Assembly: GCA_905214675.1 (NCBI GenBank)
Contig: CAJMMS010000023.1
Span: 1-28,050, forward strand
Direction: 5' to 3'
Origin: an uncultured bacterium
Lineage (GTDB): Bacteria; Bacillota; Clostridia; Lachnospirales; Lachnospiraceae
DNA length: 28,050 nucleotides
The position numbers and the translations under genes are program-made. Shown piece after piece: positions 13,226 to 22,298 of this stretch; position 1 is the stretch's first letter; each line of letters opens with the position of its first letter. The notes under the pieces are model-generated. The model worked only from the letters and a program-made list of their open reading frames with translations. It ran no database searches and was not told where the DNA came from.

Positions 13226-15566
13226 TCTCTCCACCTCCAAGGTTTTGTGATACTTTTTCCAGCTTATATGCCAGCATTTCGGCTATCCTTTCAATATCTG
13301 CATCTTCTCTCACGATGATCTGATCTGCAAGTTTTGGTATGGATATGTTGACCTGTGTCGTTCCCTTTCCGCTTCTTGCTCCGTCTTTATAGGCTTTTTG
13401 TACAGATTCATCATGTGGATATACCCTGGAACCCTTCGGCAGATCTACGATCTCACCGCCTTTTTCTGAAATCTGTACCAAGCCGCCTTTCCAGTTCTGT
13501 GTACCTTTTGCAAGCGCCGGAATGGTCGCGATCGTCGGTGAAAAAGTCTTTCCTCCTACTCCTGGCACCCATTTCGGTATATCAATATGAATGCTGTTAA
13601 TTCCGTTAATCGCTGAATTGATCGCAGAAATCACACCGTTCATCGGCTGCTTAAACAATGCAACAATCCCTGAAAAGATATTTCCGAAAATGTCTTTCAC
13701 TCCCTGCCATGCTTTTTCCCAGTTTCCTGTAAATACACCAGTGATAAAATCAATGACACCGCCAATTACACCCATGACACTCTCAAATATTTCTGTAGCT
13801 GTTTCCGCAAATGATGTGATTTTTTCAGCAGCCAGTCCCAGTCCTCTTTCAAATATCGGTCCCAGTGTTTCTGCAATGTCTGATATTGCCTCAACAATTT
13901 GGGATGCGATCGGTCCGGCAACTTCTTTGAAATGTTCAAATTTCTGCTGTGCTCTTTCAAATACTGCATGGAACAGTTCTCCGAACTTTTCCAGTACCGG
14001 TTTCACAGCATCCACGCACCGCTTGAAATCCTCTGACAATGCACTTGTGATCGGCTGTACTGCTTCTTTTACCTGTTCAAACTTTTCCTTGAACTTCTCA
14101 ACAATATCTTTCGCTTTCTCGAAAGCATTCGAAAACCAGTCTTTAACATTCGCCAGAAAAACTTTGACCTTTGACCAGTTTTTGATGATCAGAAATGCTG
14201 CCACAGCAATAGCAGCTACTACCATGATTGCAATGCCCGCCGGTGATGTAATTAACTTGAACAGACTTCCTGCTTTTTTGATTGCTCCCCCTACTTTTCC
14301 AAATGCAGATGTTACCTTTCCAATGGTTCCTACTACTTTTCCAAATATCAGCAATGCTGGCCCAATCGCTGCCACAATCCCTGCAATCTTGATTACCTGG
14401 TCCTTCTGTTCGTCCGACAGTGAATTAAACTTCTCTGCCATCTTCTGTAACCACTCAGTCGCTTTCTTGACATATGGTGTCATTCTCTCTCCCAGACTGA
14501 TCGCAATGGATTCCAGTGTCGATTTTAAAATTGTCATCTGACCACTCAGGTTATCATTTGCTGTGTCATACATCTGTTTGCAGGCGCCGTCTGAATCATA
14601 TATTGCCTGTGACAGGCTGTCGAAATCACTCTCTGATGCATTGACAATCGCCAGAAGTCCGGACATTCCGGACTTTCCTGCAAGCATAGATGCGTATTGT
14701 GCTTTTTCAGCATCTGTCAATTCTGAAAACGCACCTCTGGTGTCTCTCATCAGTGTTTCAAAATCTTTCGTATCGCCATTGGCATCTACCAGTGACAATC
14801 CAAGTTCATCCAGGGCGGTCTTGACCTGTTTGGTCGGTGCCGCCATGCGTGAAATCCACGACCGCAGGGATGTGCCTGCAGTTGATGCCTTGATGCCGCT
14901 GTTCGCCATAATTCCAAGAGCCGTTGATACATCCTGGACATTGTAGTGCATCGCTCCGGCAATCGGTGCAACATACTTGAACGATTCACCCAGTTTTGCG
15001 ACATCCGTATTTGCACTGTTTGCTGTCTTTGCAAGTACATCCACAAACATATTCGTATCCTGCGCTGACAACCCAAATGCTGTGATGGCATCCGTCACAA
15101 TATCCGATGTCGATGCAAGGTCTTCCCCGGTAGCTCCTGCCAGATACATAACTCCTTCGATACCATCCAGCATCTGCTGTGTGTTCCAGCCTGCCATACC
15201 CATGTATTTGAATGCATCCGTGGCTTCCGTTGCGGAAAACTTGGTTTTTGCACCCATTTCCTTAGCTTTCTCGGACAGCTTATCCAAGTCTTCCCCTGAT
15301 GCACCACAGATGGATTGAACCGTACTCATTCCTGCTTCAAAATCACTGGCTACTTTGATGCAGGCAGCTCCCGCCGTGGCAATCGGAACGGTCAGTGTTT
15401 TCGTCAGGGAAGCTCCTACTTTTTCAATGTTTTCCCCTGCTCTCTGGATCTGTTTTCCTGCTCTCGTCCACTGATTGGCATTTTCTTTCAGTTTACCCTG
15501 TATTCCTTTGAGCGGAGAGGTACACTTATCAATCAGCTTCAGTGTGATATCTATTACTTTTGCCAT
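13209..15566 (-). CDS. Tail tape measure protein (TIGR01760-like)
   Basis: This 785-aa protein is the longest in the window and sets tail length. The N-terminal half matches the conserved TP901-type region: GAAMGAKTKFSATEATDAF-like segments, namely MGAKTKFSATEATDAFKYMG and MAGWNTQQMLDGIEGVMYLA, then TANSANTDVAKLGESFKYVA. A hydrophobic block lies at about residues 440-462 (GIAIMVVAAIAVAAFLIIKN), followed by long coiled-coil or amphipathic segments (about 470-640) and a C-terminal domain (GVISAINSAINGINSIHIDI, KGSRVYPHDESVQKAYKDG). The hydrophobic part may enter the host membrane on infection. ATG follows directly the stop of the frameshift product. Confidence 0.95.
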   Translation of the reverse strand: MAKVIDITLKLIDKCTSPLKGIQGKLKENANQWTRAGKQIQRAGENIEKVGASLTKTLTVPIATAGAACIKVASDFEAGMSTVQSICGASGEDLDKLSEKAKEMGAKTKFSATEATDAFKYMGMAGWNTQQMLDGIEGVMYLAGATGEDLASTSDIVTDAITAFGLSAQDTNMFVDVLAKTANSANTDVAKLGESFKYVAPIAGAMHYNVQDVSTALGIMANSGIKASTAGTSLRSWISRMAAPTKQVKTALDELGLSLVDANGDTKDFETLMRDTRGAFSELTDAEKAQYASMLAGKSGMSGLLAIVNASESDFDSLSQAIYDSDGACKQMYDTANDNLSGQMTILKSTLESIAISLGERMTPYVKKATEWLQKMAEKFNSLSDEQKDQVIKIAGIVAAIGPALLIFGKVVGTIGKVTSAFGKVGGAIKKAGSLFKLITSPAGIAIMVVAAIAVAAFLIIKNWSKVKVFLANVKDWFSNAFEKAKDIVEKFKEKFEQVKEAVQPITSALSEDFKRCVDAVKPVLEKFGELFHAVFERAQQKFEHFKEVAGPIASQIVEAISDIAETLGPIFERGLGLAAEKITSFAETATEIFESVMGVIGGVIDFITGVFTGNWEKAWQGVKDIFGNIFSGIVALFKQPMNGVISAINSAINGINSIHIDIPKWVPGVGGKTFSPTIATIPALAKGTQNWKGGLVQISEKGGEIVDLPKGSRVYPHDESVQKAYKDGARSGKGTTQVNISIPKLADQIIVREDADIERIAEMLAYKLEKVSQNLGGGEIGYLY

Positions 15567-16150
15567 TTACGTACCCCTTTTTAATCTCTCCATCTCTTCG
15601 TTCATTTTTTCTATCTGGTAGTGCATGAATGCTTTTGACACGATTCGCTCCCCGAACCCCATCTTTTCATACTCCCCAGGCATGATGTGATGATAACGAA
15701 AGAGGAAATACATACACTGTATCTCCCCATTCGTCTCAATCAGTTTTTTACTTCTTCCTCCGTATCCGTATCTGTTTCTACACCAGACAGCAGGCTGATT
15801 TCATCGCTGATCGTTGTGATCTCCATTCCAAAAAGTTTTTCACAGAGTTCTTTTGCACTTTTACATCCAAAATGTCCCTGGAGATCCTTGTTCCGAAGAT
15901 CTGGTTCTGTGATACCTTCCACACACATCATGATTTTTGCATCGTAGCTTTTCGCATAGTCAAAATTCCCTTTTCCGTCAATCTGATACGAGACAATATC
16001 ATTCAGTCTTCTGGATTTGATTTCCCTGATTTTGATTTCTGCCTCTTTTTCCCCCAGCAATTTTGCCAGTCTTTTTGATTTCACGGTACCGGTCTGCAAT
16101 TCCTCTGCTTTTTTTGCATCCATTTTCAATAATTTATCTACAATATTCAT
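15567..16150 (-). CDS. Frameshifted tail assembly chaperone (gpGT-like fusion, 194 aa)
   Basis: A -1 shift at 15743-15749 would add 58 codons to the 136-aa upstream product. The extension begins LIETNGEIQCMYFLFRYHHI and ends MNEEMERLKRGT, with TAA at 15567-15569 immediately before the tape measure ATG. This is the layout of gpG/gpGT chaperones that hold the tape measure during tail assembly: a short first ORF, a slippery site just before its stop, and a second domain in the -1 frame. The extension has no start or ribosome binding site of its own at the right place. Family knowledge and sequence agree; efficiency is unknown. Confidence 0.85.
15740..16150 (-). CDS. Tail assembly chaperone, unshifted form (XkdN-like, 136 aa)
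   Basis: The start is ATG at 16150 behind AAGGAGATTGTAT; the frame extends to 16195 without a site. The protein contains KMDAKKAEELQTGTVKSKRL, IKIREIKSRRLNDIVSYQ and FGCKSAKELCEKLFGMEITT, as in the Gram-positive XkdN/gpG-like family. It lies between tube and tape measure genes, the standard place. It ends in a run of acidic residues and TGA right after the slippery heptamer. It probably works together with the longer frameshifted form. Confidence 0.9.
   Translation of the reverse strand: MNIVDKLLKMDAKKAEELQTGTVKSKRLAKLLGEKEAEIKIREIKSRRLNDIVSYQIDGKGNFDYAKSYDAKIMMCVEGITEPDLRNKDLQGHFGCKSAKELCEKLFGMEITTISDEISLLSGVETDTDTEEEVKN
15743..15749 (-). promoter_or_regulatory. Programmed -1 ribosomal frameshift site A AAA AAC
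   Basis: On the minus strand, the codons GTA AAA AAC TGA give the canonical heptamer A AAA AAC directly before the stop. The -1 frame is open for 58 codons to the tape measure start. An upstream GGAGGAAG (15751-15759 region) could serve as the stimulatory internal Shine-Dalgarno element. Confidence 0.85.
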
Positions 16151-16161
16151 ATACAATCTCC

Positions 16162-16608
16162 TTATTCTGCCGTAATCGTGTCCATAAGCTCCCATCCTGT
16201 AAATGTGAACGGATAGCTTTCTTCTCCCAGTTTCTTTGCTTCCCAGTTTGCCAGTGTAAGCTCATCGAACGTACATCCCGTCAGTTTTACACGTTCTGCT
16301 CCATATGCATCCGGATCTTCCAGTTTGGAAATGATCGTGCAGGTGGTTGTTTTTCCTGCTTTGATGTTTTCGGAAAGCAGATTGATGAAGAAGGATGTGA
16401 CTTTATTCATTTTTACAGTTCCCTTACAGTCAATACCGGTTACTTTGTAACCTTTTGCCAGGCTTCCTGTCTGGTTGACCTCTGTCTTCTCCAGTGTTAC
16501 TTTGGCTTCAAGTCCTGTGGTTTCTGCTGCATAATAATCATCAATCCACACTTCCCCAAATGTTCCGTTAATGGTCTTTTCCGGTGCATGCTGCACATTG
16601 TTTCCCAT
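16162..16608 (-). CDS. Tail tube protein (XkdM-like)
   Basis: This 148-aa protein matches the XkdM tube family: GNNVQHAPEKTINGTFGEVW, then VTGIDCKGTVKMNKVTSFFI, and the final FTFTGWELMDTI. The fold is a small beta-barrel that polymerises into the inner tube of contractile tails. ATG at 16608 follows AAAGGAGACACAAG. The gene lies right after the sheath gene, as in PBSX, and together they define a myovirus-type tail. Confidence 0.93.
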   Translation of the reverse strand: MGNNVQHAPEKTINGTFGEVWIDDYYAAETTGLEAKVTLEKTEVNQTGSLAKGYKVTGIDCKGTVKMNKVTSFFINLLSENIKAGKTTTCTIISKLEDPDAYGAERVKLTGCTFDELTLANWEAKKLGEESYPFTFTGWELMDTITAE

Positions 16609-16625
16609 CTTGTGTCTCCTTTCTC

Positions 16626-17687
16626 TTAGATTGCAATCGGCAGATCAATGTCTTCGATTGCATCCAGAATTGACAATTTTGCTTTCAGGAAGACGTTTTT
16701 TCCTGTATTGGCTTTCTTGATCTCATCTTCCGTCATTTTGTCTACATTGGTTCCTTTTTCTTTCAGGTATGCCCTGTTTGCCTCCACATTGATTTCCAGC
16801 ATCCAGCTGTTAAGCACACCCTGTTTCTGGAGTTTTTCGAAGTAATTTCCGATGGCTGACACCAGGAGACATTTATTGTCGTATGTATTGGCATATTTTC
16901 CGATATAACTGTCTTCCGCTGTCATGCGGATATCATTTGTGATCATGTCCATCGTTTCCACGATTTTGATCGTCTGGAACTGTTCTCCTTTTTCATCTGT
17001 CAGTGTAGTCAGGCTGTTGATTCCTCTTCCTGTTTTAACTTTTTCACCATCCCACCATACAATCAGCTTACCAGCTTCTGCTGCCGCATCTGCTTCTTTT
17101 GATGTCATCCTTGTGCAGTCCGTCAGTTCCGGAAGCGGTGCGTAAGTGCAGGAGATCGTGATCGGTGTTCCTGCGATAATACCGGCAATCCTGGAACAAT
17201 ACTGTTCGGTCGTGTATTCCGTATCGTTTTCATATACGGTTTCTGTTGCATAATTGATGATCCCTTCACTGTCTGCCGTAACATTCGGCAGTACTGCTTT
17301 GATCAGTTTGTTTGCTTTTCTCTCGTTTTTAACGTAAGTTACCACTGCTGACAGCTGTCCGTCCGTTTCAACGCTCGGTGCCACCAGATAATCAAATCTG
17401 ACTGTTTTCAGGTAATTCAACGCTGTTTCATAATTTTCTTCGCTCTTTCCGATCGTATATACGATCACGCTGTTTGGTGTATTCACATACCCTTTCAGTG
17501 CCAGACGGATCTGCTGTTTTCCTGCTTCCGACAGCTCTGTCGGAATATCTTCTTCCGTCACACATCGAACCGGATTCTCTGCCGGTACGGTATCTTTCAG
17601 GATCATGGCGATGATCCCTCTTTCGCCTCTCTTCACTGCTGCGGTCGCCGCCTCTGTGAAAGAGATTGTAACGCTTGGCATTTTCAT
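16626..17687 (-). CDS. Tail sheath protein (XkdK-like)
   Basis: A 353-aa protein starts at ATG 17687 behind GGAGGAGCAGAGC, overlapping the upstream stop as ATGA; a longer frame to 17702 lacks a site. It has the sheath pattern: MPSVTISFTEAATAAVKRGE at the start, IIAMILKDT, SNDI-like repeated strands, then KAGKLIVWWDGEKVKTGRG-type segment (AAEAGKLIVWWDGEKVKTGR), INSLTTLTDEKGEQF, DMITNDIRMTAEDSYIGKYA and NDRCLL-like YDNKCLLVSAIGNYF. It forms the contractile outer layer of the tail. Confidence 0.93.
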   Translation of the reverse strand: MKMPSVTISFTEAATAAVKRGERGIIAMILKDTVPAENPVRCVTEEDIPTELSEAGKQQIRLALKGYVNTPNSVIVYTIGKSEENYETALNYLKTVRFDYLVAPSVETDGQLSAVVTYVKNERKANKLIKAVLPNVTADSEGIINYATETVYENDTEYTTEQYCSRIAGIIAGTPITISCTYAPLPELTDCTRMTSKEADAAAEAGKLIVWWDGEKVKTGRGINSLTTLTDEKGEQFQTIKIVETMDMITNDIRMTAEDSYIGKYANTYDNKCLLVSAIGNYFEKLQKQGVLNSWMLEINVEANRAYLKEKGTNVDKMTEDEIKKANTGKNVFLKAKLSILDAIEDIDLPIAI

Positions 17688-18133
17688 GCTCTGCTCCTCC
17701 ATTTCTGTTCTAATTCAACGTTTTCCATCACTGGTGCATCTGTTTTGTGCTCGATGCGGTCCATCCATTCAACGTCTACGGTGATTTCTGCAATGTTTTT
17801 TTCTTTCCCGGAAAATTCATAATCATAATCCAGGATTTTTACAGCCCGATCCCCTATTTTCACATACAGTCCGAACAGATCTCTCAGCTTCTGGATCACA
17901 TCCAGTGCTTCTGCCTCGTCGATCGTCTTCTGAAAATATGTGATGTAGAAAGCAGCCTGACTGCTTCTGGAATTGTAATTGCACGGTTCCATGCTTACCG
18001 GCTTCAGCTGCGTAAAAAAAGAAGGTCTCGTAAAGCCTTCTTTCACTTCCATTGCATAATATTTATAGGTTTCCTTCGGAAATGCTTCCTGCATTTTCAA
18101 GAGCAATCCCTTTTTGACCTCTGCGATCGTCAC
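17684..18133 (-). CDS. Tail terminator family protein (DUF6838-like)
   Basis: A 149-aa protein lies between the gp10-like and sheath genes. Its pattern fits the Gram-positive tail terminator/completion family: AEVKKGLLLKMQEAFPKETY, GFTRPSFFTQLKPV, then FYITYFQKTIDEAEALDVI and KILDYDYEFSGKEKNIAEIT. Such proteins cap the tail tube at the head end. GTG at 18133 overlaps the upstream stop (GTGA) behind GAGGAGGGCTTCC. Confidence 0.8.
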   Translation of the reverse strand: MTIAEVKKGLLLKMQEAFPKETYKYYAMEVKEGFTRPSFFTQLKPVSMEPCNYNSRSSQAAFYITYFQKTIDEAEALDVIQKLRDLFGLYVKIGDRAVKILDYDYEFSGKEKNIAEITVDVEWMDRIEHKTDAPVMENVELEQKWRSRA

Positions 18134-18579
18134 AGGAAGCCCTCCTCTCTCAACGTCTTGTCAATCACTGCCTCAATCTCTTTCGGCAGTTCTTTTTCTC
18201 TTTTTTTACGTGCCCGATCCATAAAATGATAACCTGGTACATAACCTTTCCCAATGGATTCCCCCTCTTTATTTTTCAGCATATGACCGTTTTCTATCAG
18301 ATGAAAATGTGGTGCAATTCCACTGATGTCTACCTGCTGATTCAGCCCTATCCCTCTTATTTGGCTGATCTTGTATTCTTTCAATTTCGCAAGGGATCTC
18401 TTGGAACTTCCATCGGTATCCGTGTCATTCCTCACCATTTTTGTGACATCCTTTCGCAGTTCCTTTGCCTGCTTTTCCAGGGCATTACCTGCACGATCCG
18501 GATATCTTCTGGCAAATTTTTCAAGGCTTTCTGCAAGCTCATCCATACCTTCTATCTGAAAAGAAAGTGTTTCATCCAT
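18130..18579 (-). CDS. HK97 gp10-like head-tail completion protein
   Basis: This 149-aa protein has the gp10 layout: SFQIEGMDELAESLEKFARR, KELRKDVTKMVRNDT, then HFHLIENGHMLKNKEG and the C-terminal GYVPGYHFMDRARKKREKEL. The H-x-x-L-I-E-N-G-H pattern is typical of the family. It helps close the head-tail joint. The ATG overlaps the preceding stop (TAATG). Confidence 0.88.
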   Translation of the reverse strand: MDETLSFQIEGMDELAESLEKFARRYPDRAGNALEKQAKELRKDVTKMVRNDTDTDGSSKRSLAKLKEYKISQIRGIGLNQQVDISGIAPHFHLIENGHMLKNKEGESIGKGYVPGYHFMDRARKKREKELPKEIEAVIDKTLREEGFL

Positions 18580-18920
18580 TACATCACATCCTTGTTTGTG
18601 TACTCACAGCACATAATCTCAAGCATTTTGTGCTCCAGTCCTACATCCAGAACGCTTGTCACAGAATACTGTTTTCCTGCATATACCAGAATACTGTTTG
18701 TGTCGATGTCTTCCCGGTATCGCAAATAACATTTATGCGTCACTCTGCTCTGGATCTTCTGCAGTTCATAGAATTCTGCCCCACGTACCGGGTAGAGTGT
18801 TCCCCATACTACTGCTTTTACCTGTAGTTTTTTTGTGGACTGCCCCATCTCATCTTCTACATCCTGTAGACACATGAGCGTGATCCGCTTATTCAGTTTT
18901 CCAATGTTTAATGTCTTCAT
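18579..18920 (-). CDS. Head-tail adaptor (SPP1 gp16-like)
   Basis: The 113-aa protein shows GKLNKRITLMCLQDVEDEMG, then KAVVWGTLYPVRGAEFYELQ, TSILVYAGKQYSV-type and VLDVGLEHKMLEIMCCEY, the standard beta-barrel head closure family. It seals the connector after DNA packaging. It starts at ATG 18920 behind GGCGGTGAGAC. It sits in the usual order connector, adaptor, gp10, terminator. Confidence 0.88.
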   Translation of the reverse strand: MKTLNIGKLNKRITLMCLQDVEDEMGQSTKKLQVKAVVWGTLYPVRGAEFYELQKIQSRVTHKCYLRYREDIDTNSILVYAGKQYSVTSVLDVGLEHKMLEIMCCEYTNKDVM

Positions 18921-18930
18921 GTCTCACCGC

Positions 18931-19227
18931 CTAAAGCAGATTGATGGAGTGCATCGACAGGATGCTCTCCACCGCTTTGTTGATATTGCTGGCTTTCCCT
19001 TCTATGTACAGATTCCGGTTATCGAACGCATCCATAATCAGCAATACCAGAGCCTGCGTAATATCTTCGTGCTGATCCAGTTCTTCTTCCGTAAGTCCGG
19101 TATAGGATTTGATCTGTGCAACTGCCTGCTTTTTCATTTCTTTCAGCTCCCGGATCTCAACTTCGGTCGGATCATCGATCCTGGCATAATCCACCAGATA
19201 CTGCAGTGTCACTTCACTGACTTTCAT
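18931..19227 (-). CDS. Head-tail connector (HK97 gp6/SPP1 gp15-like)
   Basis: The 98-aa all-helical protein contains VTLQYLVDYARIDDPTEVEI, KSYTGLTEEELDQHEDITQA and LVLLIMDAFDNRNLYIEG, the typical gp6 pattern. A dodecamer of it binds below the portal. Start ATG 19227 follows AAAGGACTAATCT. It follows the capsid gene directly. Confidence 0.88.
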   Translation of the reverse strand: MKVSEVTLQYLVDYARIDDPTEVEIRELKEMKKQAVAQIKSYTGLTEEELDQHEDITQALVLLIMDAFDNRNLYIEGKASNINKAVESILSMHSINLL

Positions 19228-19239
19228 AGATTAGTCCTT

Positions 19240-20376
19240 TCAGGCTGCCGCCATTTCCAGTGCGGCCAGCATTTCTGCATTCTGCACTTTTGCATCCATT
19301 TCCAGGAAAGCGAGTACTTCAACCACGTGCTGTCTTGCTTTGGTTTCTCTGAGCACATCGATCGTCACATCCTCAGACACCTTGACCGCAAGACCTTTGT
19401 AATCCCCATAGTAGATTGCTCTTTTTCCTGCTGCCATTTCCGGCATCGCATCTGATGTATATACATCTTTTCCAAACAGCGTATAACCCCATCTGGAGTT
19501 CGCATCTTTATTCAGCAGATAGTTACCCTGTCCATCTTTCAGTTTTCGGATAGCAGTTCTTGTCTTCTTGTTCATGATAAAATAGGCATCTGCCTGATAA
19601 ACATCCGGAATGCTCTCCTGCAGGTCGATAATTTCGTCTGCTGTAACCTTATCCGCTGCTTTTGCTGTCACTTTCTGTGTTACTCCCTGAAGTCCCTCAA
19701 TCTTCTTGTTTGTTCCGATCAGTAATTCTTTTTCGATCCATTTTGCAATTGATCTTGCCATGCGGTTGATCACAAAGTTCACGATGTCAAAGTTGCTGTT
19801 GTTGATCAGGCTCTTGGAAACGTCCGTGATCGCACGGCCAAGGAAACCGGCAAGTGAAATGCTTTTGAATTTTCCGGAAGTGGATTCTCCGTCCGTAAAT
19901 TCTTCTGCATAATCCATTGTAATGTCTCCGGTTGCTTCATCGTAATACGGAATCGTAAGCGTTCCTTTTACGTTATATCGGTCTGCATCATAGAAAACCG
20001 GAGAAATATCCAGAACTTTTTCGATGATCTTATTGGCGATACTGGATGGAATTACAGCACCGTTGTCTGTAGATGTCATATTGTCCGCCCGTGTTTCACC
20101 TGCTGTTCCACGTAAGAAGCTTTCGAATGTTTCCAGATCTCTTTCTTCCTGGCTTCTTTCTTCCTTTTCCGGTTCTTCCGGTTCTTTTTCCAGGTTTCGC
20201 ATGGATTCCATCGCTTTGATGGTTTCATCAATGCCCCGGATCTCTTCCTCCAGTGTTCCGAACTCGTCACGTTCCTCTGTATTCAGGGCACGTTCTTCAT
20301 TGGTTGCTGCCTCAAGAATTTCTTTCATTCTTTTCTGCTTGGCTGCACGCATTTCTAATAATTTCTTTTTCTTCAT
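19240..20376 (-). CDS. Major capsid protein, HK97 fold, with N-terminal scaffold domain
   Basis: The 378-aa protein has a charged coiled-coil N-terminus (about 1-95: KKLLEMRAAKQKRMKEILEA, TEERDEFGTLEEEIRGIDET), the delta domain that acts as scaffold and is removed by the prohead protease. The mature part follows: NGAVIPSSIANKIIEKVLDI, LTIPYYDEATGDITMDYAEE, FLGRAITDVSKSLINNSNFD, MARSIAKWIEKELLIG and TLFGKDVYTSDAMPE. The cleavage site is probably near residues 93-100 (RGTAGETRAD). ATG follows GGAGGACCAT. Confidence 0.95.
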   Translation of the reverse strand: MKKKKLLEMRAAKQKRMKEILEAATNEERALNTEERDEFGTLEEEIRGIDETIKAMESMRNLEKEPEEPEKEERSQEERDLETFESFLRGTAGETRADNMTSTDNGAVIPSSIANKIIEKVLDISPVFYDADRYNVKGTLTIPYYDEATGDITMDYAEEFTDGESTSGKFKSISLAGFLGRAITDVSKSLINNSNFDIVNFVINRMARSIAKWIEKELLIGTNKKIEGLQGVTQKVTAKAADKVTADEIIDLQESIPDVYQADAYFIMNKKTRTAIRKLKDGQGNYLLNKDANSRWGYTLFGKDVYTSDAMPEMAAGKRAIYYGDYKGLAVKVSEDVTIDVLRETKARQHVVEVLAFLEMDAKVQNAEMLAALEMAAA

Positions 20377-20388
20377 ATGGTCCTCCTT

Positions 20389-21000
20389 TTATACCGGCTG
20401 TTCTGCCGTGATTTTCATGTAGCGATGCTCAAATTCATGGATATCATTCTCTTTTTCTTCCTGTATCAGCTCTGTTTCGTCCTCAAACGCCCGGAATTCT
20501 AACATATCGTCGTCCCGCACCTCGATGCTCGTTCCGGCATAAGCAGGTGTTTTCCTGTCATCCAGAATCGATACTTCATTCAGGATCAGTTCTCTTACAT
20601 TACGGTGGTCTACCTCTTCATTCTCTCTGCGTTCTTCATAGTCATCTTTCAGACAATAGAAGCCGAATGACCATCCCCTCAGCTTTCCTGCTGCCGCCTT
20701 TTCCTTCAGTTCTGCATCCCTGATTTCACAGTGGCAGTGCAGTCCGATGTTATCCTCCTTCAGAATTGCTGTTGCATCCAGTGTGTTTGCCACCTCCCGC
20801 TTTTCATCATGGTTCAGCAGTACCCGGATTGCCCTGTTTTCTGCTTTTGCGCGCTTGATTGCACGCCCGAATGCCCCGGCTTTAATCTTTTCCACAAACC
20901 TTCTTTGCCTTCCGGGTTTTGCAATCGGCTTACTTTCGCGTTCGACTGCGTTCACATATCCATCAATGATCACACTTTCTTCCCGGATCTCAATCCGCAT
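20389..21000 (-). CDS. HK97-type prohead protease
   Basis: A 203-aa protein starts at ATG 21000, 11 bp inside the portal gene, behind AAGGTGAGGA; the longer frame to 21030 lacks a site. It keeps the catalytic triad of the HK97 gp4/herpesvirus assemblin fold: H64 (LLNHDE), S111 (GWSFGF) and E142 (LILNEVSIL), close to H65, S114 and E139 of HK97. It also has the FVEKIKAGAFGRAI segment. It trims the scaffold part of the capsid protein before DNA packaging. The acidic tail (after about 165) varies between phages. Confidence 0.93.
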   Translation of the reverse strand: MRIEIREESVIIDGYVNAVERESKPIAKPGRQRRFVEKIKAGAFGRAIKRAKAENRAIRVLLNHDEKREVANTLDATAILKEDNIGLHCHCEIRDAELKEKAAAGKLRGWSFGFYCLKDDYEERRENEEVDHRNVRELILNEVSILDDRKTPAYAGTSIEVRDDDMLEFRAFEDETELIQEEKENDIHEFEHRYMKITAEQPV

Positions 21001-22297
21001 CTTCCTCACCTTCTTTCTCCTCTTTATCAAATTCTTCTGTTATTGGTTCTTCTTTCTCCGGATTTGTTTTTTCTGTTTCTTTTTCGATGGGTGTTTCGCC
21101 CATCTTCGATGTTTTATCTGTGTTTGGTGTATATACTGTCTTGCTGGATGGGCTGTATAATACATCCTGCAATCCTAACTTGATGAAATCCAGACCAAAA
21201 ACCGGAAGTTTTTCTTTTTCCCTGACCTCATCAATCTGCATAAATCCGGAATCAATTGCGATTTTATACGCTCCGAACCGTTTTTCGATGTCACCTTTTA
21301 CCAGATCCGTGGTATCAAACGAAAAAAACATGTCGTTTTTTTCATCTTCATCCAGCATTACCGCATTGATCGCTGTTGCAAAACGGTCCAGTATCGGTAT
21401 AATGGCACCTTCTATGTAGGTTTTTTTGTCTTCTTCGGTTGCTTTTCCGCTGATGATCGACGGCGGCACATGAAACATCTTGCAGATTTCATCTGCATTT
21501 GTCTTTTTATTTTCGTTTAGCTGCAGTTCAACGGATGTGTTAGATGATTCCTTGAAGGTCAGGCCATCATTGAGTACGATAACGTTTTCTGAGCTGTCTG
21601 AGTACATTCTCTTGAATGCTCTTTTCAGTGCTTCCATAGCTTCTGCCGACAATTTTTTTGCCGACTGCAGGAAGCCTTTTTTATTTCCGCCAGTTTTTAC
21701 CAGATTTCTTTCATACAAAAGGCTTGCATAGGCTGTTTCAAAGAATGTCCTGGACTCGTCAATAATGCTCTCACCGCTGTAACCGTTCCTGGTGTTTCTC
21801 AGAAGCTTGATCCACTGCCACCCCTCATAATAACTGCCATAACAGTAGATTTTATAATCTTTAAATATCGGGTTTGGATCGTACGAAAAAGCAAGCCTGT
21901 CTGCTTCTACATAGTGCAGAGATACAATTTCTCCGTTACTTTTATTGACAAACGCATACCCGCCTTTGTTCAGGAACATATCTTTTACCATAGCCCGCTT
22001 CATTTGGAATGCATCCAATGTGTCTCCTGTATCGTTGTTCAGCAGTTTTGTCCTCTTGTCATCCAGCACTTCTTCGATTGCATCACCATTTCTGCGATAC
22101 AATTTGATTTCCAGTGACGCAACCGTGTCCGCAATCTTTCCAACGCATCCTGCTACCGTCGGGATGCTCATTGCCTCTTCTGCTGTTATTTTTGTCTCTC
22201 CGATCAATGCCCGAAGCAGTGAATCGGATACGATTTCCGTTTCTTTTGGCTGTTCCCTGGCTTCCCGCCAGCGTTTCCATATTCCTATTTCAATCAC
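20990..22297 (-). CDS. Portal protein, HK97 family
   Basis: The 435-aa protein forms the ring at one capsid vertex through which DNA enters. It shows ALIGETKITAEEAMSIPTVA, VGKIADTVASLEIKLYRRNG, KRAMVKDMFLNKGGYAFVNK, YVEADRLAFSYDPN and ICKMFHVPPSIISGKATEED, all usual in this family. The last ~60 residues are charged and low in complexity (KETEKTNPEKEEPITEEF). GTG at 22297 lies next to the TerL stop; the ribosome site is weak (GATGAG), and translation is probably coupled. Confidence 0.94.
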   Translation of the reverse strand: MIEIGIWKRWREAREQPKETEIVSDSLLRALIGETKITAEEAMSIPTVAGCVGKIADTVASLEIKLYRRNGDAIEEVLDDKRTKLLNNDTGDTLDAFQMKRAMVKDMFLNKGGYAFVNKSNGEIVSLHYVEADRLAFSYDPNPIFKDYKIYCYGSYYEGWQWIKLLRNTRNGYSGESIIDESRTFFETAYASLLYERNLVKTGGNKKGFLQSAKKLSAEAMEALKRAFKRMYSDSSENVIVLNDGLTFKESSNTSVELQLNENKKTNADEICKMFHVPPSIISGKATEEDKKTYIEGAIIPILDRFATAINAVMLDEDEKNDMFFSFDTTDLVKGDIEKRFGAYKIAIDSGFMQIDEVREKEKLPVFGLDFIKLGLQDVLYSPSSKTVYTPNTDKTSKMGETPIEKETEKTNPEKEEPITEEFDKEEKEGEEDAD

Positions 22298-22298
22298 C

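Noticed and set aside
13591..14541. 316-codon plus-strand open frame
   Set aside because: Exactly antisense to the tape measure gene, low-complexity composition, no ribosome binding site and no recognisable domain.
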